Source of the DNA: JAWXBA01 sp048499805
Lineage (GTDB): Bacteria > Gemmatimonadota > Gemmatimonadetes > Gemmatimonadales > GWC2-71-9
Direction of reading: 5' to 3'
Length of the DNA stretch: 64,000 nt
Assembly (NCBI GenBank): GCA_048499805.1
Contig: JASNZF010000003.1
Coordinates: forward strand, 527,468-591,467
Part shown: piece after piece, positions 1-8,705 of the stretch
How the letters are laid out: each line of letters opens with the position of its first letter
Position numbering within the stretch: position 1 is the stretch's first letter
Translations under genes and position numbers: made by a program
The notes under the pieces: model-generated
Told to the model about the DNA's origin: nothing
Database searches by the model: none
The model's input: only the letters and a program-made list of their open reading frames with translations

Positions 1-1284
1 TTCGGCTGGCGGGACCGGGTCTTCCTGAGCGGCGGCGCCCGGCTCGACAAGAGCTCCGCCTTCGGCACCGGGTATCCCAGCGTGGTCTACCCGCGCGCGG
101 GCCTCTCCTGGGTGATCTCGGAGGAGGACTTCTTCCCCGACATCGGGATCCTCGACAACCTCCGACTCCGCTTCGCCTGGGGACGGGCCGGCATCAATCC
201 CGGGGCCACCACCGCGATCCAGCAGCTGTCGGCCTCTGCCGTGATCATCAACGGGCAGGCCCAGCCCACCCTTCGCCTCTCCTCGCTCGGCAACATGGAG
301 ATCCGCCCCGAGGTGGTGACCGAGACCGAGTTCGGCTTCGAGTTCTACCTCTGGGATGAGCGCCTGTACCTCGAGGGGACCTTCTACAACAAGAAGAGCA
401 AGGATGGCCTCGGGACGATCCCGCTGCCGCCGTCGCTCGGGGCGGCCTCCTCGCAGACCGTGAACATCAGCGGGGTCCAGAACAAGGGCTTCGAGGCGGT
501 GGCCGACCTCAACCTGATCCAGAGCCGCCCCCTCAACTGGAACGTGCGGCTGTCCGGCTCGACCCTGACGAACAAGGTCCTGGACATGACCGATGACGAG
601 GGCCGGGAGTTGCCCCAGCCCTGGGGGTCGTTCCGGACCACCGTGGGCTACCCGATCAGCGGGATCTGGGTCAACCCGATCCGCAGCTTCAACGACGCCA
701 ACGGCGACGGCATCCTCGTCGACACCGAGATCGTGACGGCCTACAGCGAGGAGGGGTGCACCGTGGCCACCGCGGCCACCGGGTGTGGCTGGGAGTTCCT
801 GGGCCAGACCCTGCCCAAGCACGACCTCAGCATCACCAACACCCTCGGGTTCCTCGACAACAAGCTCAACGTCATGGGCATGATCGACTTCCGCGGCGGG
901 CACTACAAGAGCTGGCGGGTGGAGCGTGAGCGGTGTTCCGGCGGCAACTGCCGGGCGGTGAACGACCCGACCGCCCCGCTGGCGGACCAGGCGGCCGCGG
1001 TCGCCAGCCTCAGCTCCCGGCACAACCTCACCCAGGCCGGGTACATGAAGCCGGCCGACTTCTGGCGGCTTCGCGAGGTGTCCGTCTCCTACGCCCTGCC
1101 GCGCGCCCTGACCCGGTGGTTCGGCGCCAGCGCGGGCCAGCTGGTGGTGGCCGGCCGGAACCTGCTCATGATCAGCTCCAAGTACCCGGGGCTCGACTCG
1201 GAGGCGGGCAGCCAGGCGGAGGAGTTCAACTGGCAGCCGCCCCCGCTGCGGTACTTCATCACCCGACTCAACCTCACCTTCTAA
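1..1284 (+). CDS. SusC/RagA-like TonB-dependent receptor, C-terminal part
   Basis: The reading frame is open from base 1, so the gene begins outside the window; 427 residues are visible. They form the C-terminal beta-barrel of a SusC/RagA-family TonB-dependent outer-membrane receptor: alternating aromatic/polar strands, the GQTLPKHDLSITN stretch typical of SusC barrels, and a final Phe (…TRLNLTF) that serves as the outer-membrane insertion signal. The plug and TonB box are missing only because of the window edge. A SusD-like lipoprotein gene follows 17 bases downstream, the usual pair. Together they would import an oligosaccharide, peptide or other large ligand; the substrate cannot be read from the sequence. 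Confidence 0.9.
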   Translation, partial: FGWRDRVFLSGGARLDKSSAFGTGYPSVVYPRAGLSWVISEEDFFPDIGILDNLRLRFAWGRAGINPGATTAIQQLSASAVIINGQAQPTLRLSSLGNMEIRPEVVTETEFGFEFYLWDERLYLEGTFYNKKSKDGLGTIPLPPSLGAASSQTVNISGVQNKGFEAVADLNLIQSRPLNWNVRLSGSTLTNKVLDMTDDEGRELPQPWGSFRTTVGYPISGIWVNPIRSFNDANGDGILVDTEIVTAYSEEGCTVATAATGCGWEFLGQTLPKHDLSITNTLGFLDNKLNVMGMIDFRGGHYKSWRVERERCSGGNCRAVNDPTAPLADQAAAVASLSSRHNLTQAGYMKPADFWRLREVSVSYALPRALTRWFGASAGQLVVAGRNLLMISSKYPGLDSEAGSQAEEFNWQPPPLRYFITRLNLTF

Positions 1285-1301
1285 GGTCGATGGAGACCAT
1301 C

Positions 1302-2654
1302 ATGATGCCTCGGATTGCGATGCGCCCCACGCGCCGGCTGCTGGTGCTGCCCGCGCTGGCGCTCCTGGCCACCGGCTGCGACTTCGATGAGCTGGTCGAG
1401 GTCGAGCTGCCCGTCATCTCGCCCACCAACGCCAGCAATGCCGCCGGCGCCCAGGCGCTGCGCGCCGCCGCGCTGCGCGACATGTGGGTGTTCACCGGGT
1501 CGAACGTCTATGCCTGGGCCGGCGCCGGGCTGCTCAGCGACGAGCTGATCAACGCGCGCACCGGGTTTGAAACGACCGACAAGCGCGACATCACGGGCGC
1601 CTCGAGCCCCGCGACCACCTCCTGGAGCGGGTTCGTGGGGGTCCTCTATTCCGCCCCCAAGGGGGTCCGCGCGCTGACGGAATTCGTTCCGGAATCGCCG
1701 ACTCGACAGACCCAGCTGGCCGAACTGCACGCCATCACCGGCCTCGCGATGACCATCGGCGGGGAGATCTTCTGCAACGGCGTGCCCCGCAGCTACCTCC
1801 AGGACGACGGCTCCAAGGTGTATGACGAGAAGTCGTACTCGAACGTCGATTGGTGGAATGCCGCCATCGAGGAATTCGACCAGGCGCTGACACTCGCCCC
1901 GGCCACCGCGACGGTCCGCAACATGGCCCGGATCGGCAAGGCCCGGGCCCTCCTCAACCTCGACCAGCCGGCGGCCGCTGCGGCGATGGTCCGGGCGGGT
2001 GGTGGGGGCGCCGGTTCCACCGCCGTGGCGACCAGCTACACCTTCAACGCCGAGTACAGCGCCAGCGGCACGATTACCCAGGGGCCGTACGACTGGATGC
2101 CGTCGTCCGCCAACATGGGGACGCCGAACGGCTCCGAGACGCCCAACACGATGGACTGGCGGGATCCCCGGATCAAGCCGGTCTTCTTCCGGAAGGGACA
2201 GGACGGTGTCACCGATGTCTACGTCCCCTCGGCCGTGACCTGGATGAGCTCCAACGCCAATCCCATGCCCCTGGCCACCGGAACCGAGGCGCGCCTGATC
2301 GAGGCCGAGGCCGACCTGCGGGCCGGCAACGCGGCCTGGCTCACCACCCTGAACGCCCTGCGGTCGGCCAGTCCGCTCGCGGCCCAGCTGCCGGCCCTCG
2401 TCGATCCCGGCACCGATGCCGCCCGGGTCGACATGCTCTTCAAGGAGCGGGCGATGTGGATGTACCTGACCATCCACCGCCTCGGCGACATGCGCCGGCT
2501 GGTTCGGCAGTATGGCCGTGGGGTCGAGTCGGTGTTCCCGACGGGTGGGTACTTCAAGGGCGGCACCTACGGCACCAGTGTGGCGCTCGAGCCCTCCACC
2601 ACCGAGGCCAACACCCACCCGCACTGGACCGCCTGCACCAACCAGCTGCCATAG
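1302..2654 (+). CDS. SusD/RagB-like outer-membrane lipoprotein
   Basis: About 450 residues. A lipoprotein signal peptide ends in LLATGC with Cys26 as the lipidation site, so the protein should sit on the outer membrane as the surface ligand-binding partner of the preceding SusC-like receptor. The body has SusD/RagB-like helical repeats, including EFDQALTLAP and ARIGKARALLNL, and a C-terminal MLFKERAMWMYLTIHRLGDMRR segment resembling the RagB/SusD end. ATGs lie at 1290, 1302 and 1305; GGAG at 1292-1295 is spaced for 1302/1305. The spacing to susC (17 nt) implies one operon. The ligand is unknown. Confidence 0.88.
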   Translation: MMPRIAMRPTRRLLVLPALALLATGCDFDELVEVELPVISPTNASNAAGAQALRAAALRDMWVFTGSNVYAWAGAGLLSDELINARTGFETTDKRDITGASSPATTSWSGFVGVLYSAPKGVRALTEFVPESPTRQTQLAELHAITGLAMTIGGEIFCNGVPRSYLQDDGSKVYDEKSYSNVDWWNAAIEEFDQALTLAPATATVRNMARIGKARALLNLDQPAAAAAMVRAGGGGAGSTAVATSYTFNAEYSASGTITQGPYDWMPSSANMGTPNGSETPNTMDWRDPRIKPVFFRKGQDGVTDVYVPSAVTWMSSNANPMPLATGTEARLIEAEADLRAGNAAWLTTLNALRSASPLAAQLPALVDPGTDAARVDMLFKERAMWMYLTIHRLGDMRRLVRQYGRGVESVFPTGGYFKGGTYGTSVALEPSTTEANTHPHWTACTNQLP

Positions 2655-2673
2655 CGGACTGGGGCACCGGAGA

Positions 2674-2707
2674 CACCAAGGGCGGCCTCTGTGGGCCGCC
2701 CTTGGTG
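2674..2707. terminator. Hairpin between convergent genes
   Basis: A perfect 14-bp stem (2674-2687 with 2694-2707, CACCAAGGGCGGCC) with a 6-nt loop lies between the susD stop and the convergent sugar-dehydrogenase stop. It has no clear U tract, but its position suggests a bidirectional transcription stop. Confidence 0.6.
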
Positions 2708-2728
2708 CATCTGGGCCCCATCCGAGGC

Positions 2729-3853
2729 TCAGGCCGGCTCGAGCCGCAGCAGGCCCCCCTCCTCCTCGTCGGTCAGGAGGTAGAGCAGCCCGTCGGGGCC
2801 CTGCTTCACCTGGCGGACGCGCTTGCCCAGCGGCAGGACCACTTCCTGGTGGCGGGCCGCCGTCCCGTCGAGCACCAGCCGTCGCAGGTGCTGCCCCGCG
2901 AGCGCCCCGACGAACAGGTTGCCCTTCCAGCGAGGGAACCGGTCGCCGGTGTAGAAGGTCATCCCCGAGATCGCGATCGAGGGGACATAGTAGGTGCGGG
3001 GCGTTTCCATCCCTGCCCGGGCGGTGTCGGTGCTGATGACCGAACCGTTGTAGTTGATCCCGAAGGTGATGGCGGGCCAGCCGTAGTTGCGCCCGGCATG
3101 AATCTGGTTGATCTCGTCCCCGCCGCGGGGACCATGCTCGTTCTCCCACAGCACCCCCGTCTCGGGATGCAGGGCCAGGCCCTGCGGACTCCGGATGCCG
3201 TAGGCGAAGATCTCGGGCCGGAAGCCGTCCCGCCCGACGAACGGGTTGTCGGCGGGAACCCGACCGTCATCCATGAGGCGGAGGATCGTCCCCTGATGGT
3301 TGGTCGTGTTCTGTGCCTCGGCCATCGCGCCGCGCTCGCCCACGCTGATGAACACGTGGCCGCGGCCGTCAAACACGATCCGGGATCCGAAGTGGTTCCC
3401 GCCCCGTGCCCATGCCTCGGCCACGAAGATGTCCTCGAAACCCACCAGGGCCGTCCCCTCCAGGCGGCCCCGGCCGAGGGCAGTGGTGGCCCCTCTCGGG
3501 CCCGGCTTCGAGTAGGTGAGGTAGACCAGGCGATTCACGCTGAAGTCCGGGTGGATCTCGACGTCCAGGAGGCCACCCTGCCCGTTCGCCCAGACCTCGG
3601 GTGTGCCGGTGACGATCGCGGGGACGCCGCTGCCCGGTCGGACCAGGCGGAGTCGGCCCGGCCGCTCGGTGACCAGCATCGCTCCACCCGGGAGGAAGGC
3701 GATCCCCCACGGGTGCACGAGCCCCTCGGCGACAGGGGTCACCCGGAAGCTGTGCTCCTCGGAGGTGACGACCTGGGCGCTGAGGGTGGGGAGGGGGATG
3801 GCGGCAAGGACCATGATCGTGGCCCAGGGCACCTGTCGCTGGCGCGGAAACAT
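2729..3853 (-). CDS. PQQ-dependent sugar dehydrogenase (GSDH/Asd family)
   Basis: This 374-residue protein belongs to the soluble glucose/sorbosone dehydrogenase family (aldose sugar dehydrogenase, like E. coli YliI, which is about the same length). It should oxidise aldose sugars in the periplasm with pyrroloquinoline quinone as cofactor. An N-terminal signal peptide ends near PTLSA-Q (residue 26). Family blocks run in order: HPWGIAFLP, GGLLDVEIHPDF, GNHFGSRI, GIRSPQGLALHP, ENEHGPRGGDEIN, NYGWPAITFG and GNLFVGALAGQHLRRL, consistent with a six-bladed propeller. ATG 3853 has an AGGAG six bases upstream; the longer upstream frame has no such support. PQQ synthesis genes are not in the window. 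Confidence 0.88.
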   Translation of the reverse strand: MFPRQRQVPWATIMVLAAIPLPTLSAQVVTSEEHSFRVTPVAEGLVHPWGIAFLPGGAMLVTERPGRLRLVRPGSGVPAIVTGTPEVWANGQGGLLDVEIHPDFSVNRLVYLTYSKPGPRGATTALGRGRLEGTALVGFEDIFVAEAWARGGNHFGSRIVFDGRGHVFISVGERGAMAEAQNTTNHQGTILRLMDDGRVPADNPFVGRDGFRPEIFAYGIRSPQGLALHPETGVLWENEHGPRGGDEINQIHAGRNYGWPAITFGINYNGSVISTDTARAGMETPRTYYVPSIAISGMTFYTGDRFPRWKGNLFVGALAGQHLRRLVLDGTAARHQEVVLPLGKRVRQVKQGPDGLLYLLTDEEEGGLLRLEPA

Positions 3854-3890
3854 CTTGGCTCCTCGGGTTGGGGGCACCGGCAATTCAGGG

Positions 3891-3896
3891 AATCTA
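3891..3896 (-). promoter_or_regulatory. Putative -10 element of the sugar dehydrogenase gene
   Basis: TAGATT on the minus strand, about 38 bases upstream of the start codon. The same hexamer precedes kgd and the M20 peptidase gene. No convincing -35 is visible here. Confidence 0.3.
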
Positions 3897-3944
3897 ACCG
3901 GCACTGCCCTCCCGCCGCCCCACGCCATCCATCGGCCAATGCCC

Positions 3945-3973
3945 TTGACGTAACCCATTGACTGGTGGCACTT
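3945..3973 (+). promoter_or_regulatory. Putative promoter of tRNA-Cys
   Basis: TTGACG (3945-3950), a 17-base spacer and GCACTT (3968-3973) lie about 10 bases before the mature tRNA 5' end. The -35 is near consensus; the -10 is poor. Confidence 0.35.
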
Positions 3974-3983
3974 TCCCGCCTCT

Positions 3984-4035
<52 letters not shown>

Positions 4036-4055
<20 letters not shown>

Positions 4056-4264
4056 CTGCCCTGAATGGGCCTCCACCTCGGGTGGGTTCCCCGCGCACCG
4101 GTGGGCGGCGCCCGCCGGCGGCGGGCTTGCCGTCCTCGCTCCGCTCGGACCGACTCCGGTCGGCGCCTCCGCCCGCAATGGGCTCCCCCGATACCGCCTG
4201 CCTTTCCTCGCACCGCTGGGTGGCGCCCGCCGCCGGCCGGCTCGCGGGTTCCCATCCCCCCGCA
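4036..4264 (+). repeat. Degenerate ~113-bp duplication starting in the tRNA-Cys 3' end
   Basis: The segment from the T loop of tRNA-Cys through the following GC-rich spacer (from about 4038) recurs from about 4151. CGACTCCGGTCGGCGCCT and AATGGGC are shared, then CACCG-TGGG-GGCGCCCGCCG-CGG follows at offset 113-115. The second copy has only the tRNA 3' end and cannot fold as a tRNA. No integrase lies nearby. The stretch between the tRNA and the next gene holds nothing else that is recognisable. Confidence 0.6.
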
Positions 4265-4349
4265 CCCCGTGCGGCGTCCCGGCGCCCGTTCGGCGGCTTG
4301 CGCCGGCCGATGCAGTCCCGTAGCGTTGGGGGGTCCGCAGGAGGACGCC

Positions 4350-5117
4350 ATGGCTCCTCGCGTCGCTCGCTTCACCACTTTCGTGCTGGTTCTCGTCATG
4401 GGCGCCGCCACCGCGCTGCCCCTGGCGGCCCAGCGCGCCGGCAACGCCCGCATTGAGGGCATCGTGCTCGACGCCGTCACCCGATTGCCCGTGGCCGGGG
4501 TGCAGGTTGTCCTGCTGGGCGCCTCCAGGTCCATCGCAACCGATTCGTCGGGTCGGTTCCGGTTCGAGGCCCTTGAGGATGGTGAGTACGCCCTGCAGAT
4601 CCGGTCCTCCCGCGGTGACTCGGCGACCGCCCGGGTTGCGCTCGGTCCCCGGGAACGGGTGGATTTGGAGTTCTACCTGGGTGCCCGGCTGGGAGTCGAC
4701 CTCCCCGAGGTGGTGGTGACGGCCTCGTCGGGATCCAACAGCGGCCGGGATGCCTTCGAGCGACGGTTGGCCGAGGGGAATGGACGATTCATCACCAGGG
4801 AGTACATCGAGCGGCGCCGCCCCCAGGACCTCATGGACCTGATGCGGGGGGTGGCCGGGATGCGGGTCGACTGCAACACCGACCGGTATCGCTGCGTGAT
4901 GCAGTTCGGGCGGAGCCCCCGGAACTGCGCGCCCCAGTACTACCTCGATGGCGTCCGGAGCCACCCCAGCATCCTGTACCTGACCCTTCCCACCGACGTG
5001 GTCGGGATCGAGATCTACTCCGGTGCGGCACAGGTCCCGGCGGAGTTCTCGGGCCAGACCTCCCGTTGCGGGGTGATCGCGATCTGGACCAACAATGGCC
5101 GGGGCGGACCACCCTGA
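4350..5117 (+). CDS. Secreted carboxypeptidase-regulatory-like/orphan plug protein
   Basis: The protein has 255 residues, with a signal peptide ending near LPLAAQ. It continues with a carboxypeptidase-regulatory-like (transthyretin-fold) domain at about residues 32-110 (IEGIVLDAVTRLPVAGVQVVLLG, DSSGRFRFEALEDGEY). A region resembling the plug of TonB-dependent receptors follows (MDLMRGVAGMRVDC, QYYLDGV, DVVGIEIYSG, CGVIAIWT), but no beta-barrel. Several Cys residues could form disulfides. ATG 4350 is preceded by GGAGG. It resembles two other proteins in this window (57407 and 61817). It may be a periplasmic or surface partner of receptors; its function is unknown. Confidence 0.75.
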   Translation: MAPRVARFTTFVLVLVMGAATALPLAAQRAGNARIEGIVLDAVTRLPVAGVQVVLLGASRSIATDSSGRFRFEALEDGEYALQIRSSRGDSATARVALGPRERVDLEFYLGARLGVDLPEVVVTASSGSNSGRDAFERRLAEGNGRFITREYIERRRPQDLMDLMRGVAGMRVDCNTDRYRCVMQFGRSPRNCAPQYYLDGVRSHPSILYLTLPTDVVGIEIYSGAAQVPAEFSGQTSRCGVIAIWTNNGRGGPP

Positions 5118-5185
5118 CCTCGCCAGGACCCGTCCCCCCCCCCTCTTCCCGCCCCGACCCGCCAGCCCTTCAACCGAGACCGCCC

Positions 5186-6817
5186 ATGCTCCGCGCCTGC
5201 CGCCTCACTTGCGCCCTGTCCCTCCTGGCCATTGTCGGCGTGATTCCGGCACCGGCCCAGGCGCCCGGGGAGCGGGTTGCTTCCGCCAACAATGGCCCCG
5301 GCACCCTTCCCCTCGGCACCACCACGGGCCTCCAGGTGCGCCGGGTCGTCATCCGCAACGCCACGATCGTGTCGGGTCGGGGCAGCCCCTCGAACAACCG
5401 GGCGATGCCACCCGAGGGTCCGGTGGACATCGTCATCGAGAATGACCGGATCGTCAATCTCGTCCTCATGGATGCCGTGAACCGTGCCGGTTACGGGCCC
5501 AACTTCCAGCGCCCGACCGGCGACCTGGTCATCGACGCGACCGGCATGACCGTGATTCCCGGCCTGGTCGAGATGCATGCCCACCTCCCCGCCCCCGGCG
5601 GCGATCTTGGCCCTCGCAGCCTCGACTACGCCTACCGCCTCTACCTGGGGCACGGCATCACGACCGTTCGCGACGCGGGGACCGGTGCGGGGCTGGCCCG
5701 GATGACGGAGCAGCGCCGCCTGGCGGATCGGAACGCCCTGGTGGCACCCCGGCTCGTCCTCTGCCAGCGCTGGCCGCTGCCGCTCCGCCAGTGGGATGTC
5801 GGGCACACCCCGGAGGCGGCCCGCCTGATGGTCCGCGACTTCCAGCGCCAGGGCGCCGATTGCGTCAAGGTGTCGAAGAGCCCGGGCCAGTATCCCGACG
5901 TCCTCGAGGCGATCGCCGCCGAGGCCGAGGCGCTCGGGATGTTCGTGATGACCGACCTCAAGGTGTCCGAGAGCGACGCGGTGGTGGCCTCCGATGCCGG
6001 GGTGCGCAGCATCGAGCACTGGTATGGTGTGCCCGACGCCGCGCTCACCGGCTCCCAGCGCTTCCCCGGGGATTACAACTACTGGGACGAGCTCGACCGG
6101 TTCCGGTGGGCCGGCCACCTCTGGGCCCAGGCCAACGAGCACCCCGAGCGGCTCAGCGCCGTCATCGACCGGCTCATCGCCAACGGGACCAACTGGAACC
6201 CGACCATGGTGGTCTACGAGGACAACCGCGATGTCTGGCGCCAGATGGGATTGCCGATTCGCGAGACCCTCATGCACCCCCACGAGGCGGTGGCGGGCCC
6301 CGATACCAGTGTCCACGGCGCCTTCAAGCGGGAGTGGAAGACTGCCGATGAGGTCGCCTGGCGCGAAAACTTCCGGATCTGGATGCAGTGGGTCCGGACC
6401 TACCACGAGCGGGGCGGGCTCCTCACGGCGGGCAGCGATGAGGGCGGCATCGGGGGAATCGCGATGATCCGTGAGCTCGAGCTGCTCCAGGAGGCCGGGC
6501 TCCACCCCCTGGACGTGATCCGGGTGGCCACCACGAACGCCGCCCGGGCGCTGGGCCGTGCGGACCAGACCTGTGGGATCCGGGTCGGGTGCATCGCCGA
6601 CCTGGCCGTGGTCAACGGCAATCCGGTGGACAACTTCAAGGTGATGTACGGCCGGGGCTACGGGGTGTACGGGCTGGTGCCCCGGGACCAGCAGTGGCGG
6701 CAGGGGGGGGTGGCCTGGACGATCAAGGGCGGGGTGGTCTTCGATGCCCAGGCCCTGCTCCGCGAGGTGGAGGGGTACGTGGCGGCGGAGCGGGCCCGTC
6801 TCGCGACCGGTCACTGA
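5186..6817 (+). CDS. Secreted amidohydrolase family protein
   Basis: This 543-residue metal-dependent hydrolase of the amidohydrolase superfamily starts with a signal peptide (MLRACRLTCALSLLAIVGVIPAPAQA). The metal-binding HxH is at residues 131-133 in GLVEMHAHLP. The lid/barrel pattern continues with HGITTVRDAG, a lysine in CVKVSKSPGQ, HWYG and the late catalytic Asp418 in TAGSDEGG. The C-terminal small beta domain (IADLAVVNGNP) is imidazolonepropionase/prolidase-like. Likely substrates are cyclic amides or Xaa-Pro peptides; this is family-level inference only. It resembles the amidohydrolase at 46809-48425. It lies about 70 bases after the plug protein and has no strong ribosome-binding site. 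Confidence 0.82.
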   Translation: MLRACRLTCALSLLAIVGVIPAPAQAPGERVASANNGPGTLPLGTTTGLQVRRVVIRNATIVSGRGSPSNNRAMPPEGPVDIVIENDRIVNLVLMDAVNRAGYGPNFQRPTGDLVIDATGMTVIPGLVEMHAHLPAPGGDLGPRSLDYAYRLYLGHGITTVRDAGTGAGLARMTEQRRLADRNALVAPRLVLCQRWPLPLRQWDVGHTPEAARLMVRDFQRQGADCVKVSKSPGQYPDVLEAIAAEAEALGMFVMTDLKVSESDAVVASDAGVRSIEHWYGVPDAALTGSQRFPGDYNYWDELDRFRWAGHLWAQANEHPERLSAVIDRLIANGTNWNPTMVVYEDNRDVWRQMGLPIRETLMHPHEAVAGPDTSVHGAFKREWKTADEVAWRENFRIWMQWVRTYHERGGLLTAGSDEGGIGGIAMIRELELLQEAGLHPLDVIRVATTNAARALGRADQTCGIRVGCIADLAVVNGNPVDNFKVMYGRGYGVYGLVPRDQQWRQGGVAWTIKGGVVFDAQALLREVEGYVAAERARLATGH

Positions 6818-6975
6818 GCCCGGCCGCCCGGGAGCCGGTCGGCCCGGGAATCGCCCCAACGGGGGTGGTTCCGGGCGCGTACTTCTCCCTGTACCTTCCA
6901 TCGGCCCGCACGCGCCGTGCGGGGTTCCCGATCCACAGCCCCAGGTTTCTGACCGCCCATCCCGCGGAGTGACCC

Positions 6976-8238
6976 TTGCAACTGCATACCAAGATCCTGC
7001 TTGGCCTGGTCCTCGGTGCGCTCGCCGGCATCGCCGGCAACTTCTTCTGGCACGATACCGCCGGCCTGACCTGGATCGCGGACAACGTGGCCTACCCGGT
7101 GGGCCAGATCTTCCTCCGCCTGCTGTTCATGATCGTGGTGCCGCTCATCGTCTCCTCGGTGGCGCTCGGGGTCGCCTCCCTGGGCGACCTGCGCCGGATC
7201 GGCCGGATCGGCGGGAAGAGTCTCGGGTTCTTCCTCTTCACGACGGCGTTCGCCGCCATGATCGGCCTCACCCTCATCAACCTCGTCGCGCCGGGCGAGT
7301 CGCTCGACGAGGCCACCCGAACCCAGCTGATGGCCGAGTACTCCGGCGCGGCCGCGGAGCGGGTCGGCGACGGGGCGGTCTTCGGCATCCAGACCTTCAT
7401 CAACATCGTCCCCCGCAATCCCGTCGCCTCCATGGCCAACGGCGACATGCTCGGGCTGATCTTCTTCTCGCTGATCATCGGCATCGCGCTGACCCAGATT
7501 GCGGCCGAGCGGGCCGCGCCGATGATCCGGCTCCTGGAATCGATCGTCGATGTGGTGACCAAGATCATCGGCTACGCCATGGAGATCGCGCCCTACGGCG
7601 TGGCCGGGCTGATCTTCGGGGTCACCTCCAAGTTCGGCGCCGACGTGCTCCGCCCACTGGGGCTCTACGTGATCGTGGTGCTCGCCGGGCTCGCCCTGCA
7701 GCTCTTCGGGGTCACCGGGTTCCTGGCCAAGACCCTCGGTGGGATCCCGTACCGGACCTTCTTCCGCCGCAGCAAGGCGCTGATGGTCACCGCCTTCTCG
7801 ACGTCCAGCTCGAACGCCTCGCTGCCCACCAACATCAAGACCGCCGAGGAGGAGTTTGGCGTCCCGAACGAGATCGCCTCCTTCGTGCTGCCGCTGGGTG
7901 CCACGATGAACATGAACGGCACCGCCCTCTTCGAGGGGATGACGGTGCTCTTCCTGGCCCAGGTCTTCGGCGTGGACTTGAGCCTCGGCAGCCAGGTCAT
8001 CGTCGTCATCATGTCGGTCATCACCGCCATCGGCGCTGCGGGCGTGCCCGGCGGATCGATCCCGCTCCTGGCCATGATCCTGGTCATGGTGGGCGTGCCG
8101 GGCGAGGGGATCGCCCTGATCCTCGGTGTGGATCGCATCCTCGACATGAGCCGGACCGTTCCCAATGTGATGGGCGACCTCCTCACCTCGATCGTGGTGA
8201 CCAGGTCCGAGGGGATACCCCTCAAGGCCGCGGACTGA
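6976..8238 (+). CDS. Dicarboxylate/amino acid:cation symporter (DAACS)
   Basis: This 420-residue inner-membrane protein belongs to the GltP/DctA family, which imports glutamate, aspartate or C4-dicarboxylates with Na+ or H+. It has about eight transmembrane helices plus the re-entrant loops. The signature serine-rich loop is STSSSNASLPTNIKT and the substrate/cation motif is MNMNGTALFEG. A TTG start at 6976 is supported by GGAG at 6966-6969 with six-base spacing; no better in-frame ATG exists. A second DAACS gene lies at 11999-13315 on the other strand. Specificity cannot be decided from sequence. Confidence 0.9.
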   Translation: MQLHTKILLGLVLGALAGIAGNFFWHDTAGLTWIADNVAYPVGQIFLRLLFMIVVPLIVSSVALGVASLGDLRRIGRIGGKSLGFFLFTTAFAAMIGLTLINLVAPGESLDEATRTQLMAEYSGAAAERVGDGAVFGIQTFINIVPRNPVASMANGDMLGLIFFSLIIGIALTQIAAERAAPMIRLLESIVDVVTKIIGYAMEIAPYGVAGLIFGVTSKFGADVLRPLGLYVIVVLAGLALQLFGVTGFLAKTLGGIPYRTFFRRSKALMVTAFSTSSSNASLPTNIKTAEEEFGVPNEIASFVLPLGATMNMNGTALFEGMTVLFLAQVFGVDLSLGSQVIVVIMSVITAIGAAGVPGGSIPLLAMILVMVGVPGEGIALILGVDRILDMSRTVPNVMGDLLTSIVVTRSEGIPLKAAD

Positions 8239-8274
8239 CCGTGCCGGTCCAGGGACGGCGCCCCCGTTGTGCAC

Positions 8275-8292
8275 CGCCCCCTCGCGGGGGCG
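8275..8292. other. GC hairpin upstream of the metal-uptake cluster
   Basis: CGCCCCC/GGGGGCG, a 7-bp stem with a 4-nt loop, lies between the symporter stop and the start at 8304. No U tract follows. It may end the symporter transcript or lie in the leader of the next operon. Confidence 0.3.
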
Positions 8293-8303
8293 TCACCCCG
8301 GGT

Positions 8304-8636
8304 ATGGCACCCCTCCCGAAGCAGCTCTCCCCCCTGGGGCGCCGCGTCCTTACCGCCTGTCTCCTGGCCGCCCTGTGGCTGCCGTCGCTCGATGCCGTGC
8401 TGCATGGGGCGCTCTCCGCGCACCAGTGGCAGCGTCACGCCGAGTCGGCCGAGGGGTGCCACGCCGAGCGGTGCACCCTGGGCATGGCCCTGGCCCTGCA
8501 GGCGATCGTGCCCACCCCGGTGGCACCCCTGACGACCCGGCTGGTGACCGAAGCCACGGAACCGGCACTCCGGCGCCAGGCCCCGCTCCCCGTGCGCCCC
8601 CGACCCTCCAGCCTGCCGCGCTCCCCGCCCGCCTGA
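8304..8636 (+). CDS. Small secreted His/Cys-containing protein, metal-cluster associated
   Basis: 110 residues. A hydrophobic segment after a basic start (RRVLTACLLAALWLPSLDA) looks like a signal peptide or single anchor. It is followed by a short His/Cys patch (HGALSAHQ, HAESAEGCHAERC) that could bind a metal ion, then a Pro/Arg-rich tail. No family is recognised. Its place directly before a porin-like protein and the solute-binding protein and permease of a metal ABC importer suggests a periplasmic metal-binding or sensing role. That is inference from context. The ATG at 8304 has no strong ribosome-binding site. Confidence 0.5.
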   Translation: MAPLPKQLSPLGRRVLTACLLAALWLPSLDAVLHGALSAHQWQRHAESAEGCHAERCTLGMALALQAIVPTPVAPLTTRLVTEATEPALRRQAPLPVRPRPSSLPRSPPA

Positions 8637-8705
8637 CCTCCTGACACCGTGTGGGACCGATCCGGGATTCGTCCGGGTCGGAGGATGATCCGTCCGGAGG
8701 ACGTC

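Noticed and set aside
1281..3149. Long minus-strand open frame of 622 codons
   Set aside because: It is antisense to susD and out of frame with the sugar dehydrogenase; Arg/Gly/Pro/His-rich composition is typical of a GC-rich shadow frame.
8275..8292. Zur or other metal-regulator operator
   Set aside because: The hairpin is a simple GC stem and lacks an AT-rich palindrome typical of Fur-family sites.
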